DNA from: Gonium pectorale
Taxonomy: Eukaryota > Chlorophyta > Chlorophyceae > Chlamydomonadales > Volvocaceae
Assembly (NCBI GenBank): GCA_001584585.1
Contig: LSYV01000011.1
Location: 2,567,945-2,631,944 of the forward strand
DNA: 64,000 nt
Direction of reading: 5' to 3'
Within the stretch, counting starts at the first letter, position 1; every line of letters starts with the position of its first letter. Below are positions 1 to 12,800 of this stretch, in pieces. Under the pieces are notes generated by a model. It was not told the DNA's origin. It was given only the letters and a program-made list of their open reading frames with translations, and ran no database searches. Position numbers and translations under genes: made by a program.

Positions 1-3000
1 GCGCTGAGAGCCGGCAGTCGGCGGGCCGGCAGACGGGCGCAGAAGTGCCGCCAGGTTTGGCAGCCTTTCGCGTCGCCCGCCCCACCTTGTGCGTGGCCCT
101 CTTGCGCCTCGTGGCCTTGGCCGGCTTCCCGCGGGCGGCCGCCTCCGCGTCGCTCCCCGCGCTGCTCTCGCGCTCCGGGTCCGACTCCGCCTCCTCCTCG
201 TCAAGGTCCGCCTCCATCTCCTCCTTTGCCTTCTTAGCCCGCACAGCCTGGCCCTTGCCGCGCCGCTGAGTGCCGCGTCGCCGCGCCGCGCCTTTGGCCT
301 CCTCCCCGTTCTCCCCGCTGCCCTCCTCCCGGCCACCAACCTCCTCGCCCTCGCGGTCCGCCGACTCCCTGTCATTGCCCTCGTTGTCGTGCGGCAGGGC
401 GGCCGCGTTGAGGTAGACGAAGTCACCGACCTGCGAAGCGGAGAAAAACCGAAACGGCGTGCTCAGGATCTGGTAGCAAAGAGTGCAAAGAGTGCAAAGA
501 GCCCGCACAGCGAGCAATCAGGCAAGTAGGTCAGCCAGGTTTGCCTGGTCGGCAACCCGGTGTAGCGTCGAGGACAGACGCGTCGGCGACCGCACCCGAT
601 GCAACGCCGACGCCGCAACCCCGTAGGACTGCACACACGGGCCTTCACTCAATACCGGTCCTGGGCTATTCGGTAGCTACCAATTACGCCGTGGCACAGG
701 CGCATTCACCAAGGCCTCAAATGTGGGCCCACATACAGGCCGTCAACCCAGCGGCCACGCGTACGTATCTACCACACACCCACACACGCACCCCGGCCTG
801 CGCCCCGCCCAGCACTCCGACCCGCACCCGCATCCCTGGGGTCGAGGTGGTTATCTTGCTGCACGGGCCTTCGGCCGGGCGGACAAAACGGCGGACGGCA
901 CGCAAAACCCTGGCCCCCCGCTCACCCGGTACGTGACGCCCTGCCGGGTGAAGCCGGAACCGTCGGGGAGCATCGCCAGGGCGGGCGGCGCCGAGGGAAC
1001 CTGCCATACACGTGGCCCACCCACAAGCCATGCCGATTTCAACACGGCGTTGCGCATGTGAGGCAGGTGTGGCGCAAACGAAGACACGCAGTGACGCAGG
1101 CGGCGAGCCGCACGCAGCCTTGTCCTCACTCCACCCCGGCGGTGCACGGAAGCGCCCTTCCTGTCGAACAGGCGCGCGATATTACAAGCGTACGGCAAGT
1201 GTACGACAAGTGTACGGCAAGCGGCACGCCCGCTGCATGCCGTGCATGTGTGCGTATGCGCACGGTGTGCGGGAAACGGCGTGCTCAAGACAGGAGGGAG
1301 CCGTCATTCAAACATTTAGGCAAAATATCAACCTACGCACCTCCACGTAGCTGCCCAGGCGCATCTTGCGCGGGTCGGCGCTGCGGAACATGGCCTGGCG
1401 CGGGCAGTACACGGAGCGCCAGGCGAACACGGGCCGCTGCCCGGCGGCCAAGCGGCGCTCATTGACAGCGGAGCGCTCCAGGTCCGCCTGGGGGGCCCCC
1501 AGGATACGAGGGCGAGGGCGAGGGGGAGGGGGAGGAGGAGGAGGGAGGTAACAGATGCGGCGTGGGGGCAAGGCCGAGGCTGCGTGCCCCGGGTGGGACG
1601 GGTGGGGCAAGCCAGGGTTGTGGCCGATCGGCAAGGTAGCTTGCTTGCTTGCTTGCTTGCTCGCAGCATGCCTTGCTGCGAGCAAGCAACCGCGCTGCGT
1701 GCGACCATGCTGCTTTCTCACCGTAACACACATGCACATGCAGACACAACGCGCGCGCGCACGCACACACACGAACGGACCTTTGCGTTGGCCTTGCGGC
1801 TGGCATGGTCCTCGGCCCGCAGCAGCGACACCGCCTCCAGCAGCTCCACCGCCACCCCCCACCTGGCGGGGTCGCAGTCCCCGACCTTGCCAGAACCGCC
1901 GTCGCCGCCGCTGCTGCTACCGTCGACGCCCAGGCGCAGCGTCTGCACGCAGCCCTGCGTAGCGGCTGTCGCGGCAGGCGGCGGCGGCGCGCCGCCGCGG
2001 CTGGGCGGCACGGCGGGTGGCGGTGTGGGGTCCAGCAGGAACAGCTCCCCCGGGTCCGCAACGTCGTCCAGCATGGTGGAGCGGCCGTGGACCATGCGGC
2101 GGATCTGCGAAAGAGAGGGTGCGGAGGGGCGGGGGTGCGGGTGCACAGCTTACCGGGGAGAAGGGGGGGAGAGGATCTGGGAAGCGGGTGTTCCCAGACA
2201 AGAGCGCACTGGCACCCCGCAGCACGCTCCCGTACCAGCAGCCAAGACGCTCTTGCCAGGGATGAGGGACAAGGAGCGGAGTGTGGCTGGGTCGTGGGCG
2301 AGAGAGGGGCGGCGTGCGCTAGGCAAGTGAGGAACGGCGGCGATAAGAGTGGCTGGGAGGTGATGTGGGCGCCGGCACGTTGGCTCGGAAGCAACGCATT
2401 TATGCAGCCACGGCTCTGAGTCCCTCCCCCGACCGCACCTGGACCATAGGCGACCCCGAGCCGTCCTTTTCCGAGTAAATGCACTGCACGAGGCCGAACG
2501 ACCCATGGGTCAGTTCCGCCACTCGCCGCGCCGCCGCGCGTGCGCCCGCGTCGGCACCGTCAGCCGCTGCGGTTTCGGCCGCCGCCGCGTCGCCGTTGGT
2601 CTCGCTGCAGCTGACCGCGGCCCCGGAGTCCTCGCCCTCGCCCTCGGCGCTGCGCAGCGCTTCAAAGCGAATGACGGATCCGGGAACTAGCCGTACGTCA
2701 CCGCACACGGCAGCGCCGTACAGAGTACGGCCGGAGCTGCTGTCAATCGCACTGCGCTCCTCCAGCTTCCATTCCTGGGGGCCCAGCTGTAACGGCAGCG
2801 GCGGAACGGAGATGGACGGTGAATTGGCATGCGGTGTAATGACGACGCGGGTAGGTGCGACAAGGGTGCGAGCGCAGTCCGAAAGTGATGAAAACACACT
2901 CATCACGCTGCAAATACCGTACTTGCGTGCCCCTCACCTCGGACTGTTTGCCCCTCACCCTGGACCACCGCTGCTGCCTCCGCCCGTCGGTAGCTGGCTC

Positions 3001-4592
3001 CGCTGCCGCAACTGCTGCTGCGGCCGCGGCATCGCCGCCGCTGCTCCCGCCGGCGGCAGCCGCCCCGGTCCCCTGCACCGGCTGCGGCTGCGGCTCGGCC
3101 GTCGAGCCCTGGCCCGCGGCCTCTACCGCCACGGTGGGGGCGTTGTGGTAGGCGGACCAGATGCGGTGGATCTGCGGGCGGTGAGCGCAGTAGCACAGTC
3201 GACCTACAAGCCCGACAAGGGCACATGTCAGGAAGCTCATCCCTCCCATCAGCTTCGGCAGGCAGCCCACGCTGTGTAGCCGTCGGCGGTGCACTCGCCC
3301 AGGGTCCACGACGAGCGAGGAGGTGAGCGGGAAGGTGGCGCCCGTGCGGGCCCATGCGGCCCCCCCCCGTGCGCCCATGCGCTCCAGGTCCGCCGGACCC
3401 GACGCACGACCTTACCTTGCGCGGCGTCACGTTAGTGCGGCCCTCAAAAACGGCCCTCCTAATTCCCCTCGCGCCGTAGCCTGTCTTAAATTAAGTAAGA
3501 CAGGCGAATCAACGGTACGCGCCAATACACCCCCATTACACCAGCCCCACCACCGTACAACACGCGACAGGGTTCCGGCCCCCCCGGCCGCCGCATACCA
3601 TGGTCGTGGCGGTCGCCGGCATGGCCTCGTCTTTTCCTGCTGCGGCCTTTCGCTGCCGGCGCTGCGGGCCGGGACAGATGAAGGGGCGGGGGGCAAACAG
3701 TCCGAGGGCATGGCGTGGTCGACTAGGGACAGCGTCCGGTGGCGGGGGGGGGGAGAGGGCGCGCAGCCGGGGCACACCGCAGCCGGGGCAACGCCGCGTT
3801 GCTCACACTGGTGGGTAACGTGCTCCCGGAGACCCGGACACACCCACGCCCTGGCCTGGTGCACAACCTCCTAGAGCCCAATGCCGCGGCGGCCAGCGGG
3901 ACACACAGTAGGGTGGTCAACGCGACGACCTTCCTCACCTTCACAGGTTGCTCCGCCGCCGCCTCGTGATCGCCGTCGCCCTCGCCTCCGCCGCCACCGC
4001 CACCGCCACCGGCGCCGCCGCCACCCCGCCTGGCCCCTCCCTCCTTGGTGCCGGCGGATGTGGCGGCCGCGCGAAGCTGCCTGCAGCGCCGCTCCGCCAG
4101 GCGGCCGCGCAGCGCCTTGGCGACCGCGCCGTGCCGGGGCACCGGAGCCAGCCAGTGGCTGTCCAGCACGCGCAGCAGCACCTGGCCGCGCACCGCCACA
4201 AAGCGCCCTACCGCCCCCAGATGTGCCTGTTTCGGGGGAAGAGAGGGGGGGGCAGCATGGGACGGCTGCACCGCCGTTCCGACTTCTCCACTAGGCCAAT
4301 GAGTTGGAGCGAGATGGCACGCGCGAGAGAGATTGGGGCTGGGTTTCGGGGAGGAAAGAAAGCGCAGGGGCGCGCAGGGGAAGGCGCGGACGCAGGAACG
4401 CATCGCCAAAGCGCATGGCGTGTTGGTCACCTTGGCGGTGATGAAGGCGGGGTCGTCGGGGCCCAGCACTGCTAGCCGGGCCGCCAGGTGGGCGAAGGAC
4501 AGGCGCGCGGGGCGCTCCTCCGCCCCCAGCCACGACAGCAGCTTGACGCCCACCGCGGCGGCGCGCTGGGCTACGGAGTGCCACGTGAAGTA
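1..4592 (-). CDS. DNMT1: DNA (cytosine-5) methyltransferase 1 (MET1/DNMT1 type), regulatory half, partial
   Basis: Maintenance CpG methyltransferase of the nucleus; only the N-terminal regulatory part is in the window and the catalytic domain must lie beyond base 1. Exons read on the minus strand: 4592-4431 and 4226-3939 (possibly to 3903) give the replication-foci domain, with the family pattern RLSFAHLAARL and then a LLRVLDSHW segment. Exon 3171-2959 carries IHRIW, which lines up with the plant MET1 linker (TTRLI.RIW). Exons 2786-2439, 2104-1781 and 1487-1341 form BAH1, including GELFLLD, the DNMT1 (P/N)ELFL motif. Exon 430-1 starts BAH2 (VGDFVYLN) and runs straight into a charged low-complexity stretch. 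All listed junctions keep frame. The exons upstream of 4592 (start of the RFD and the true N-terminus) were not found. I see no frameshift. Family assignment is firm; gene extent is not. Confidence 0.85.
1189..1221. repeat. short tandem repeat (about 11 bp unit, 3 copies)
   Basis: Three near-identical copies of a GTACGRCAAGT-type unit in an intron of the DNMT1 gene. Seen directly; no function inferred. Confidence 0.6.
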
Positions 4593-6884
4593 CTGTGGCG
4601 AGGGGCTGCGAGGCGTGGGGCAGGTGGGGACAGGGATACTGGGTTTGGAAGAGTGGAGGGGGTGGGAGTGGAAGGGGACATGAGGGGGCCGCCTTGCCTG
4701 CTGGTGAAATGGAGCGCGTACATGCGAGTACGGGTTTGGGCGCGTGCGCATTGTGGGGTGCGTGTGTGTGGGGGTGGGGGGGCGGGACGGGGGGAGGGGA
4801 AGAAGATGGGTTTTGGCTATGGCACTCGTCTTTCGCGCAGGGCCAGGGGGGGCGGTTGGCAGGCGTTACAGCTCCCAGACGTGCGCGAGGCTGCTGGGAA
4901 GGAGGGGTTGGAAAGCCATACGCGCGATGTTCACGGATACTGGGCGCTGGCCCCTGGAAGTCTGGATACTCGTCATGTGGGCGAGAACCGCAGGCTGCAA
5001 ACGGTGCCACTGGGCGACATGAGCGACATGGGCGACGCCACTGGGCGACATGAGCATGGTTGCTTGTCCCCAAGCCGCGCGGAGCCGCGATGGCCCCGTT
5101 GTCAACCCCCTAAGCTGCTGTTGGCAACTTCGCAGCATACCATTCGAGGCGTCGCGGCCACGCCTCCGGCCAGGGTCCATGGAGGGGGACAGCGCTCTCG
5201 TCCCCGCGGGGAGGAAGCTGCGCGGGCGTCGAAACCCGCCCCGCCGGCGCGGCTGGCGAGGTCCGGCGGGCAGGGAGTGTGTTCAGAGTGCGGGCGGCTC
5301 GCGCGGTTGGGCGGTGCCCAGGGAGCAGCAGCCGTGGTGTAGAGGCCATGCAGCCGCTGCGAGCCGCCGCGCCGGGGGCGCCTGCGCCGCGGCCGCGCTC
5401 ATATTGCGCCATCGAATCGATTGCAGTGCTAGTGGAGAACCAGTCCGTCCAGAAACACCAGCCCGGGGTCGTTCTTGTCTCGACGAACCCCTGAAACCGT
5501 GCCCGAACAAGACCCGAAACAACCAGACCGACCAAGCCCAGGCAGGGTTACAGCTACGTGAAGCAGCTGTTTAACATGATACATATTATCCGGCGCCACC
5601 AGGTCACGAGAACGGGTCAGCTGTCGCGTACCGACGAGGCCACACCTCGGGCATGGGCTGGCACCTCGGACCGCGCGATGGAAAGCGGCGCAAGTGTTCA
5701 ACTCAACAATGCCGGCCGCCAACGCCGCGCTGCGAACCCTCGGTTTCATTGGTCATCATGGCACGAAACCCAGTCCGAAAGCTTGTCCATTCTTGTGCAT
5801 TTGTGCATATGCTGTACACACCGTAAGCCCTGCCCCCCCCCCCGGCGCCCCGTCCCGTCTGCAGTGCGCTCTCGCTCGCCTCCGGGCTGAGCGATGGTGG
5901 CAGGTGGGCGGCTCCTCCAACAGCACCGCTTCAGCCCCTCGAGCTATCCTCGAGCCCAATCGCTCAGGATCACGTCGGCCACAGGCAGCGCGTCCACGTG
6001 AGCCCCGCGAGCATCGCTTCAGTACGCTCCGCATGCCCCCACCCATTGCACGGGGCATCGTCCCTCCCCCCCGCCACTCATACACTCACGAGCTGGGCGC
6101 CAGAACGCTGGCGCTGGCGCCGGCGGCATGAAGAAAACTGATACAGGTGCTGAGACCGGGGGCGCTGCCGCCGCGCAGCTGCGGCTTTCACCGCGACGGG
6201 CCTGCATCGCCCCTACCGATGCGGCCGCCCGGACGACTGTCCTTGGTCTCCTCTACCGCGACGGGACCGCATGGTAGCGCCCCCTAGCGCCCGTCACTGC
6301 AGGGCGGCCCCAAGGCCCGCGGCCGCAGGCCCTCCACCACCCCCCTCTCTACCCCCTCTTCACGCCGTGTGCGATGACACACCAGCCTGGAGAGCCCCCT
6401 GCTTCTAATGCCGACGACGCTGCCTTGCGGCGGCGCCGTGTCGACGCGGGACGAGGCCCCAGCATTCATGGTCGGCCCTCACGGACTGCCCGCGGCAGCG
6501 CCGCCCAGCTGCGTGTGCTTCAAACCGTTGCCGGGGCCTGAGTCCCTGGAGCAAGGCGGCCGGCGTGCCGCCGCCTCGTCGGCTGGCAATGGGTCAGGCG
6601 CCAACGCCCTGGGCCGCACTTAAAGATCCGTTACCGATAACGGCAGCGGCCAGACGGCCCCACTGCCACGCTTCAAGCATCTGCGCAGCGCCAACCATCA
6701 GCCGCAGGCGCGAGTGCCTTTAGGGCCGCAGGCGATGCCACCGACAACGTCTCCACGCAGCCCCAGTCGCAGCCGCAGCCGCTGCAAGGTCAACAGCCGC
6801 CGCGCTCCAGCTGCTCGACCCCCGCCCCGCTGCGGGCGCCTCGCCCTCGACGGGGCCAGGGGCCGCCGCTGGTCACCACCTGCT
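4593..6884. other. region without a confidently assigned gene
   Basis: Lies between the visible RFD exons of the DNMT1 gene and the stop codon of the branching enzyme. Missing 5' exons of DNMT1 are expected here, but no segment matched the first half of an RFD or a start I could defend. A short duplicated motif (GCGACATG with GCCACTGG) occurs at about 5005-5055. The DNA just left of 6884 should contain the 3' UTR of the branching enzyme. Confidence 0.4.
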
Positions 6885-9800
6885 TCATCGCGCGAAGTAG
6901 GGCCCCAGGTCGCGCACGGCCAGGCCGGGGATGCCGTGCGGCTTACGGTCGGCGGCGGGGTCGCACCAGCCGGCGGGGGCGTACACCACGACCGTGCGGG
7001 AGGGGGCGTACACCTGTGTGTGTGTGTGTTGATGGGGGCGGGGGGCCGACGGGGCGACGGGATGGGGCGGGAAGGGGCGGGGGTTGGGTTACTTGTGTTT
7101 GGTTAGGCAGTGCCGACCGGTCAGACCTGCTGGCGCCGCAGGAGGGACCATGCCCGCACCGCCATACGCCTGCAATCCGTTTGACACGTATGCAACCCTT
7201 GGCCCTGTCACACAAGAGGACACGGCGCACAGCGGAGCACCCACCAGGAAGGAGAAGGGCCGGTTGTCGTGCGGTGCGGGCGTGGCCACGAAGGTGACCG
7301 CGGCCTCCTTGCTCACGTTGCGGAAGCCGCCAAACACCTCCTCGTCGCTGCTCAGGACGACCTGGGCGCGGGGAGAGGCGGGAGAGGGGGTTCTCTTGAG
7401 ATTGGTGTCGCAATGTCGGCAGTGGATGTGTGCCATGGAAGGGAGGGGCGAAGGGGTTCTCCCCTCCTTATCCAGTTTGTGGAAGGCTGGGCGATGACAA
7501 AAAAAAGGTGTCATGGTGTCGGGAGAACGGGGTCGGGAGAAGGGGGAGGGTCACGCAAGGGTCGTCCCCACCCCGCCCCACCTTGTACGGCCCGCTGGCG
7601 TTGCAGCCGACCCGGTAGTCGGTGTAGGACTTGGTGGGGTGGAAGTTGAACACGAACACCAGGTCGCCCCGCTCGCACACCACCATCTTGTCGGACGAGT
7701 CGGTGCGGGAGATGTGGGAGTGGGGCGCGCCCTGGAAGCCAAACGCCTGCGACAGGGCGGTGGGGTGGGTGGGTGGAGGGGGGGTTGGGGGGGTTGGGGA
7801 GGGGGTGTCGGGCGCTGCCATTCGGTAAGGGATGGGGCCCGGGACTGGGACTGGGATTGCAAGTTGATGAGATGAAGAAAGGATTGCGCATAACGTCCGG
7901 GGGGGGGGGGCCGGCCGTCCTGGCCCCTCTTTTCGTCCAGGTCCCACCACCATGGCCGGTCGCACCAGCGCCCTCCCCCTCCTCCCCCCACACCCTCCTG
8001 ATCCCCTCAAAACCCGCACGGCGGGACCTGCTCCACGCAGCGCCATGTGAGGAAGTGTCAGTGACGTCCCGCTAAACAGAGCCGAGACCCCCCTCCCGCG
8101 CTAGGTGCCAGGCTTCCTTCTCGTCCACCCGGCATCCCCGCAGCGCCTCCCAGAATCAAGGTACGGTATTGGAAAGCGCCCTCAGTGGAGGAGCCCGAGG
8201 CCCATGCCGTCCCGTCCCCATCCGCCGCCACCCGAAGGCCATACCCAAAACACCGAAGCCAGCCAATACAAAACTCTTTATGGCAACAGCGGCCCGGTCG
8301 CTCACCTTGTCCAGGTGCATCATGGCCGCGTCGAATGCGTTCATCCAGCGGTACTTGAGGGTGGGCGAGTCCACCAGGTCCCAGCGCCGGCGGCACTTGT
8401 CCATGGAGCCGCCGTTGCCTGGCGGGGCGGGGGGGGGGGCGCGTAGGGGGGGGGGAGTTGAAGGGAAATGAGAATTGGGGGCGGAGTGAATAGGGTTAAG
8501 GGCAGGAAGCCCCGGATGGGCTTGCCGAGGGTGGAGCAGCCATGTGTGTGAACTGTGTGGGGGCACGTGTGCCCGTCGAGCGAGCGAGCGTGGCTCTTGT
8601 GATGATGGAAGGCAGCACGCGACCTGCCCTTGGCCGCGGCGGCCGAGCCGTGCTTGCCCAGGGCCGTCCCGGCCAAGCCAAGACGAGGCGCAGGGGGACC
8701 GCGCCCGAGCTCGTTACGCGGGCGCTTGCAAGGGAATGGGTAGTGGAACAACAACGACGAGCTGGGCGCCAGCAGCGTATGTCCCGTCCGGCGTCCAAGC
8801 CGGTCCGTGCCTCGTTTCGCCGGCAGTTGAAGGTCTCGGCGATCCGAAAGTCCAGCAGCCGCCGTTACGAGGGCGCGAGCCGGGGGTTGCAGTCTGGGGG
8901 CGGCGCCGCCGCTGCCTCCAGCCCGCTCAAGAACCCATGACAGCACGCACACACACACACAACACAACACACGTACGCGTTTTCCTGATCAACACAACAC
9001 ACGTACGCCATTGCTCGCTAAATCTTAGGCCTGCTTTCTGCACTCTGTATCGCATACGTGACACACGTACTCACACGCACATACATGCCGCCTGCGGGTG
9101 CGTATGCGGACGCCCCCCGACGCCCCCCGGACACCCCCCGAACCCCCCCCCCCCCCACACACACACACGCCCCACCGGGTATGAGCTGGCCGGTGGACGG
9201 GTCGTAGCTGTTGTCGCGCGGGAAGTCGATCCACTCGGGGTGGCCGAATTCGTTGCCTGCGTGTGGAGAGGTGGATTGGAAGGCATTCTCAGTCCGGGGT
9301 GGTGTGGGAGAGGGGCAGAGGGGTCACGAAGAAGACGGCGCTGAGCACGGACCGCACGCGCGAACACGGGTGGTCGAGCGGGCGCCAGGGGCGAAGAGAC
9401 GGGCTTGGGCCCCCGCCCTCCCCCAGTCCGTCCGTTCGCCCTCCCGTATTCCCCCTCACCCATGAAGTTGAGATACGACTCCCCGCCCAGCGCCAGCGTG
9501 ATCAGTCGGATCATCTTGTGCAGCGCGATGCCGCGGTCCACGATGGACGAGGCGGGGCCGTGGCCGGGGACGGACTGGGAGGGGGGTAGGTGGCGCGGGG
9601 GGCAGGGGTGGGGCGGCCGGGGATGGGAATAGAGGGTGTGCAGGTAGGCAGCCCGGGGGCAGGGGCTCCACCTGTCAATACCCACACACCCCTACCCCAC
9701 GGGTTCCCTCCTCAATACCCACCACCGTGTCAGCAACGCGACCCGTTTCCCCTTCTTTTGTACCACACACCCCTACCACCAGAGCACGAACGCCCATGTG

Positions 9801-12800
9801 GTACGGTACGAGGTGGGTGGCGCATGCTGGCCCTGCTGCTTACCTGGGGAGGTGTGCGTCCCTTCGCGCTCCCAGCCCGCTCAGCCCGCCGTTCAGCTCC
9901 TAAGGATCTACAGTCGCTTCCCTTCCCGTTCTCGCCGTACACCCGTACGACGCACCATGTGGCCGTACATCTCCTTGTCCATGAGCCAGAAGGCGATGGT
10001 CTTATCGCCCACCAGCGCCTGGTCGTGGCTCTCGGCGTAGCCCACGCACGCCTCGGCGTACCTGCGGCCGTGCGGCATGCGACAGGGGGGTGGGGGGCGG
10101 GCGGGCTCGGGACGGGGGCTTTGGGGGTTGCCGGGGATCGTCCGCTGTCAACGGGGCAAGGGCTGTAGCGAAGGGAGGCACGCGAGCAGACGTACGGTAC
10201 TAAGGGAGGCGGAGTGCTGGCCTGGCGGTAGATGGGGCCCGGCGCTTTGTTCCTGATCGCCTCGGTCGTGTGGTACGGAAGCCGAGGAACACCATAACCC
10301 GCCTCGCAAACCCTCAACCCCTGTCTCCCCCCTTCCCCCGCGCCCGCCCGCCCAGGCCATCCCCAGGCCGCCCGCGCGCACCTCCGGTTGGTGAGCGTGT
10401 GCGTGATGGCGCCCATGTCCCAGGAGTGGTCGTCGGGCGAGCGAAGCACCTCGACCCACTTGTCCGCCACCGCCATGTGCAGCCGGTAGTCGAAGCCCAC
10501 GCCGCCCTCGTGCCAGGGCCGGCAGAAGGCGGGCATGCCCGACACGTCCTCGCCTTCGGGGGAACCGGGGTGGAGGGGAGGGGGCAGGGCTGGGCGGAGG
10601 GGAAGCGGGGGAGAGGTAGAGAGCGGGGAGAGGGAGAGAGGGGCCCCCGCGCGCCCGAAGCCAGGATCGGCCACCTCTGCTCACCCACTGTGACGCAGCT
10701 GGGGAAGAGGTCGTGCAGCAGGTTGTTGACGAGCATGAGGTACACCACCGCGTCCACGTCGGTGTTGAGGCCAAAGTACTCCTCGTAGTTGCCTGGGGGG
10801 AAGGAGGAGGGATTAGCGGGTTGAAAGTCGACCTAAGGGAGGTTGGGGGCGCATGACGCCCTGGTCGGTCCTATGCTATCCCTGAGGAGGGGTGGCGGCA
10901 CGGGGATGCGAGGGAAATGCGAGAGGGAGAGGGAGAAAGGGGGCGAGAGCCCGAGATCAATGTACTGCAGTCGTACGCCTCCGAGGACTTGGGAAGGAGA
11001 CGGGGTCATGCTGAGGCGGTGTGCTGAGGCCGGTAGCCGTACATCGGTTTGGAGGGGAATCGGTAGCAGGGTGGGGTTCGTGGGTGCGCGAGACAGAAGC
11101 GCTTGTGAAGGTCAGGCGGCCCCTACCCCCACCCAGGCCTTTCGCCTGCATGGCTTTATTTGGACTCCTGGCGTGGGCAACAAAGGACAGACTTACGACA
11201 CCACTCGCGCATCCCTGCGCCGCCCCACGCCAGGACCCACTGCGGCTTAGGGTTTGCAACATGTGTGGCCCCTCCCGTCCCTGGTGCGCTGCCGCCGTAC
11301 ACCCTGTACACCCGTACCCGTGAACGTGTACGACAGCCCGTGGTGGTGGTACATCATGCTGGTGACCCCGTCGAAGCGGAAGCCGTCGAACTTGAACTCG
11401 TCCATCCAGTAGCGGCAGTTGGACAGCAGGAAGCGGAGCGTCTCCCAGTTGCCTGGACCGGGGTGGGGGTGGTGTTGATAGGGGGGCAGTTTGAGATTGC
11501 ACGTTTGACGAGGACGCGCTGGCATCCGGCAGCAATCTCTCATGATGTGGGTGAGGTTGGATGATGCAAGACCTTTGTACGGAGGGTGGTGGGTAGTGAG
11601 GAGGATGGTGACGAGGGCTGCGTGGCGGTGGAGCAGGGCACTGGGATGGGGCCCGCGGGAGGGGTCCAACCCCCTCCACCATCGACCATGCACAGGTGCA
11701 CGTACAGCCGCAAGCCCCCCTCACACACACACCCTCACCGTAGTTGAAGCAGCGGCTGTCCCACATCCAGTGGTAGCCGCGCGGCCCCCCGTGGAAGTAC
11801 ATGGCGTCCGTGCCGTCAAACATGTTGATGCCGTCCTGCGTGTTCTTGCTGGCGTGGCTGTGCACGATGTCCATTAGCACCTGGCACGCGGGGTTGCGGG
11901 GGTACGAGGGTGCGGGGAAAGGAAATAGGGAAAGGCGTTCTTACTGGAGAGGCCTTAGGCGCATGCCATCCCGAATCACCCAACAGGCGAACGGGATTGC
12001 TGGGTAAGGGAGGGGAGAGTGGGTAAGGGAGGGGAGAGTGGGAGGAAGCTCCAGGACACAAGGTCCGTGAGAACGGGCTGGTGCCCGAGCAGCGCTTCCC
12101 CGAGAGACAGGGTCGCAGGGAGGGAGGGAGGGAGGGAGCCCAGCAGCCCAGTGCACTCGGGCCGTTCCGGCTTCTCCTCTCCGGGCCCCGGGGCAGAGGG
12201 CGGAGAGCCGAATGCCGATACGCTGCCGGCCCGCGCCCAGCAGCAACGCCCGCACGGCCTTGTTGGCGCCTTGTTGCGCTTCGCGTTCTCCCAGCAGTCA
12301 CACAACCCAGGCATGCAACCCAGCCTTGCCCGGTGAGGCCCTCAGACCCCCCCCCCCGCATCCCCGCCCCCCTCCCGCCCGCCCCACCAGCAGCCCCATG
12401 CGGTGCGCCTCGTCGATGAGGGCCCTCAGCTCCTCGGGGGTGCCGAAGCGGCTGCTGGGCTGCGGGGGGCGGAGGTGAAACGACAAGGGCCAGGAACGTG
12501 ATAAAATTCGCTTCCCACGTTACTGGGAGGAGGGGGCGGGCGAGGCACGGGTCAGAGCGGTCATGTAGTCCGGAGGCGGCACAGGCGGAGGGGGGAAAGA
12601 GGGTGGCGATTCTGCTGGCCGCTCGCACTGCCTAGTTCCGGGGCCGGTGCCGGGCCGAGTTCAAGTCCCGGGCCCCCAAGCCCCGCCCCAACGGGACGCA
12701 CCGCGAAGAAGTTGGTTACGTGGTAGCCGAAGGAGCCTGCGGGGGTGGGGGGGTAGGGGCGAGTGTCTGTCGAGGAGGTGCGGGGACTGACACGACGTTG

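Noticed and set aside
1459..2484. 341-codon minus-strand open frame
   Set aside because: In a different frame from the BAH1 exons it overlaps; Arg/Pro-rich shadow frame.
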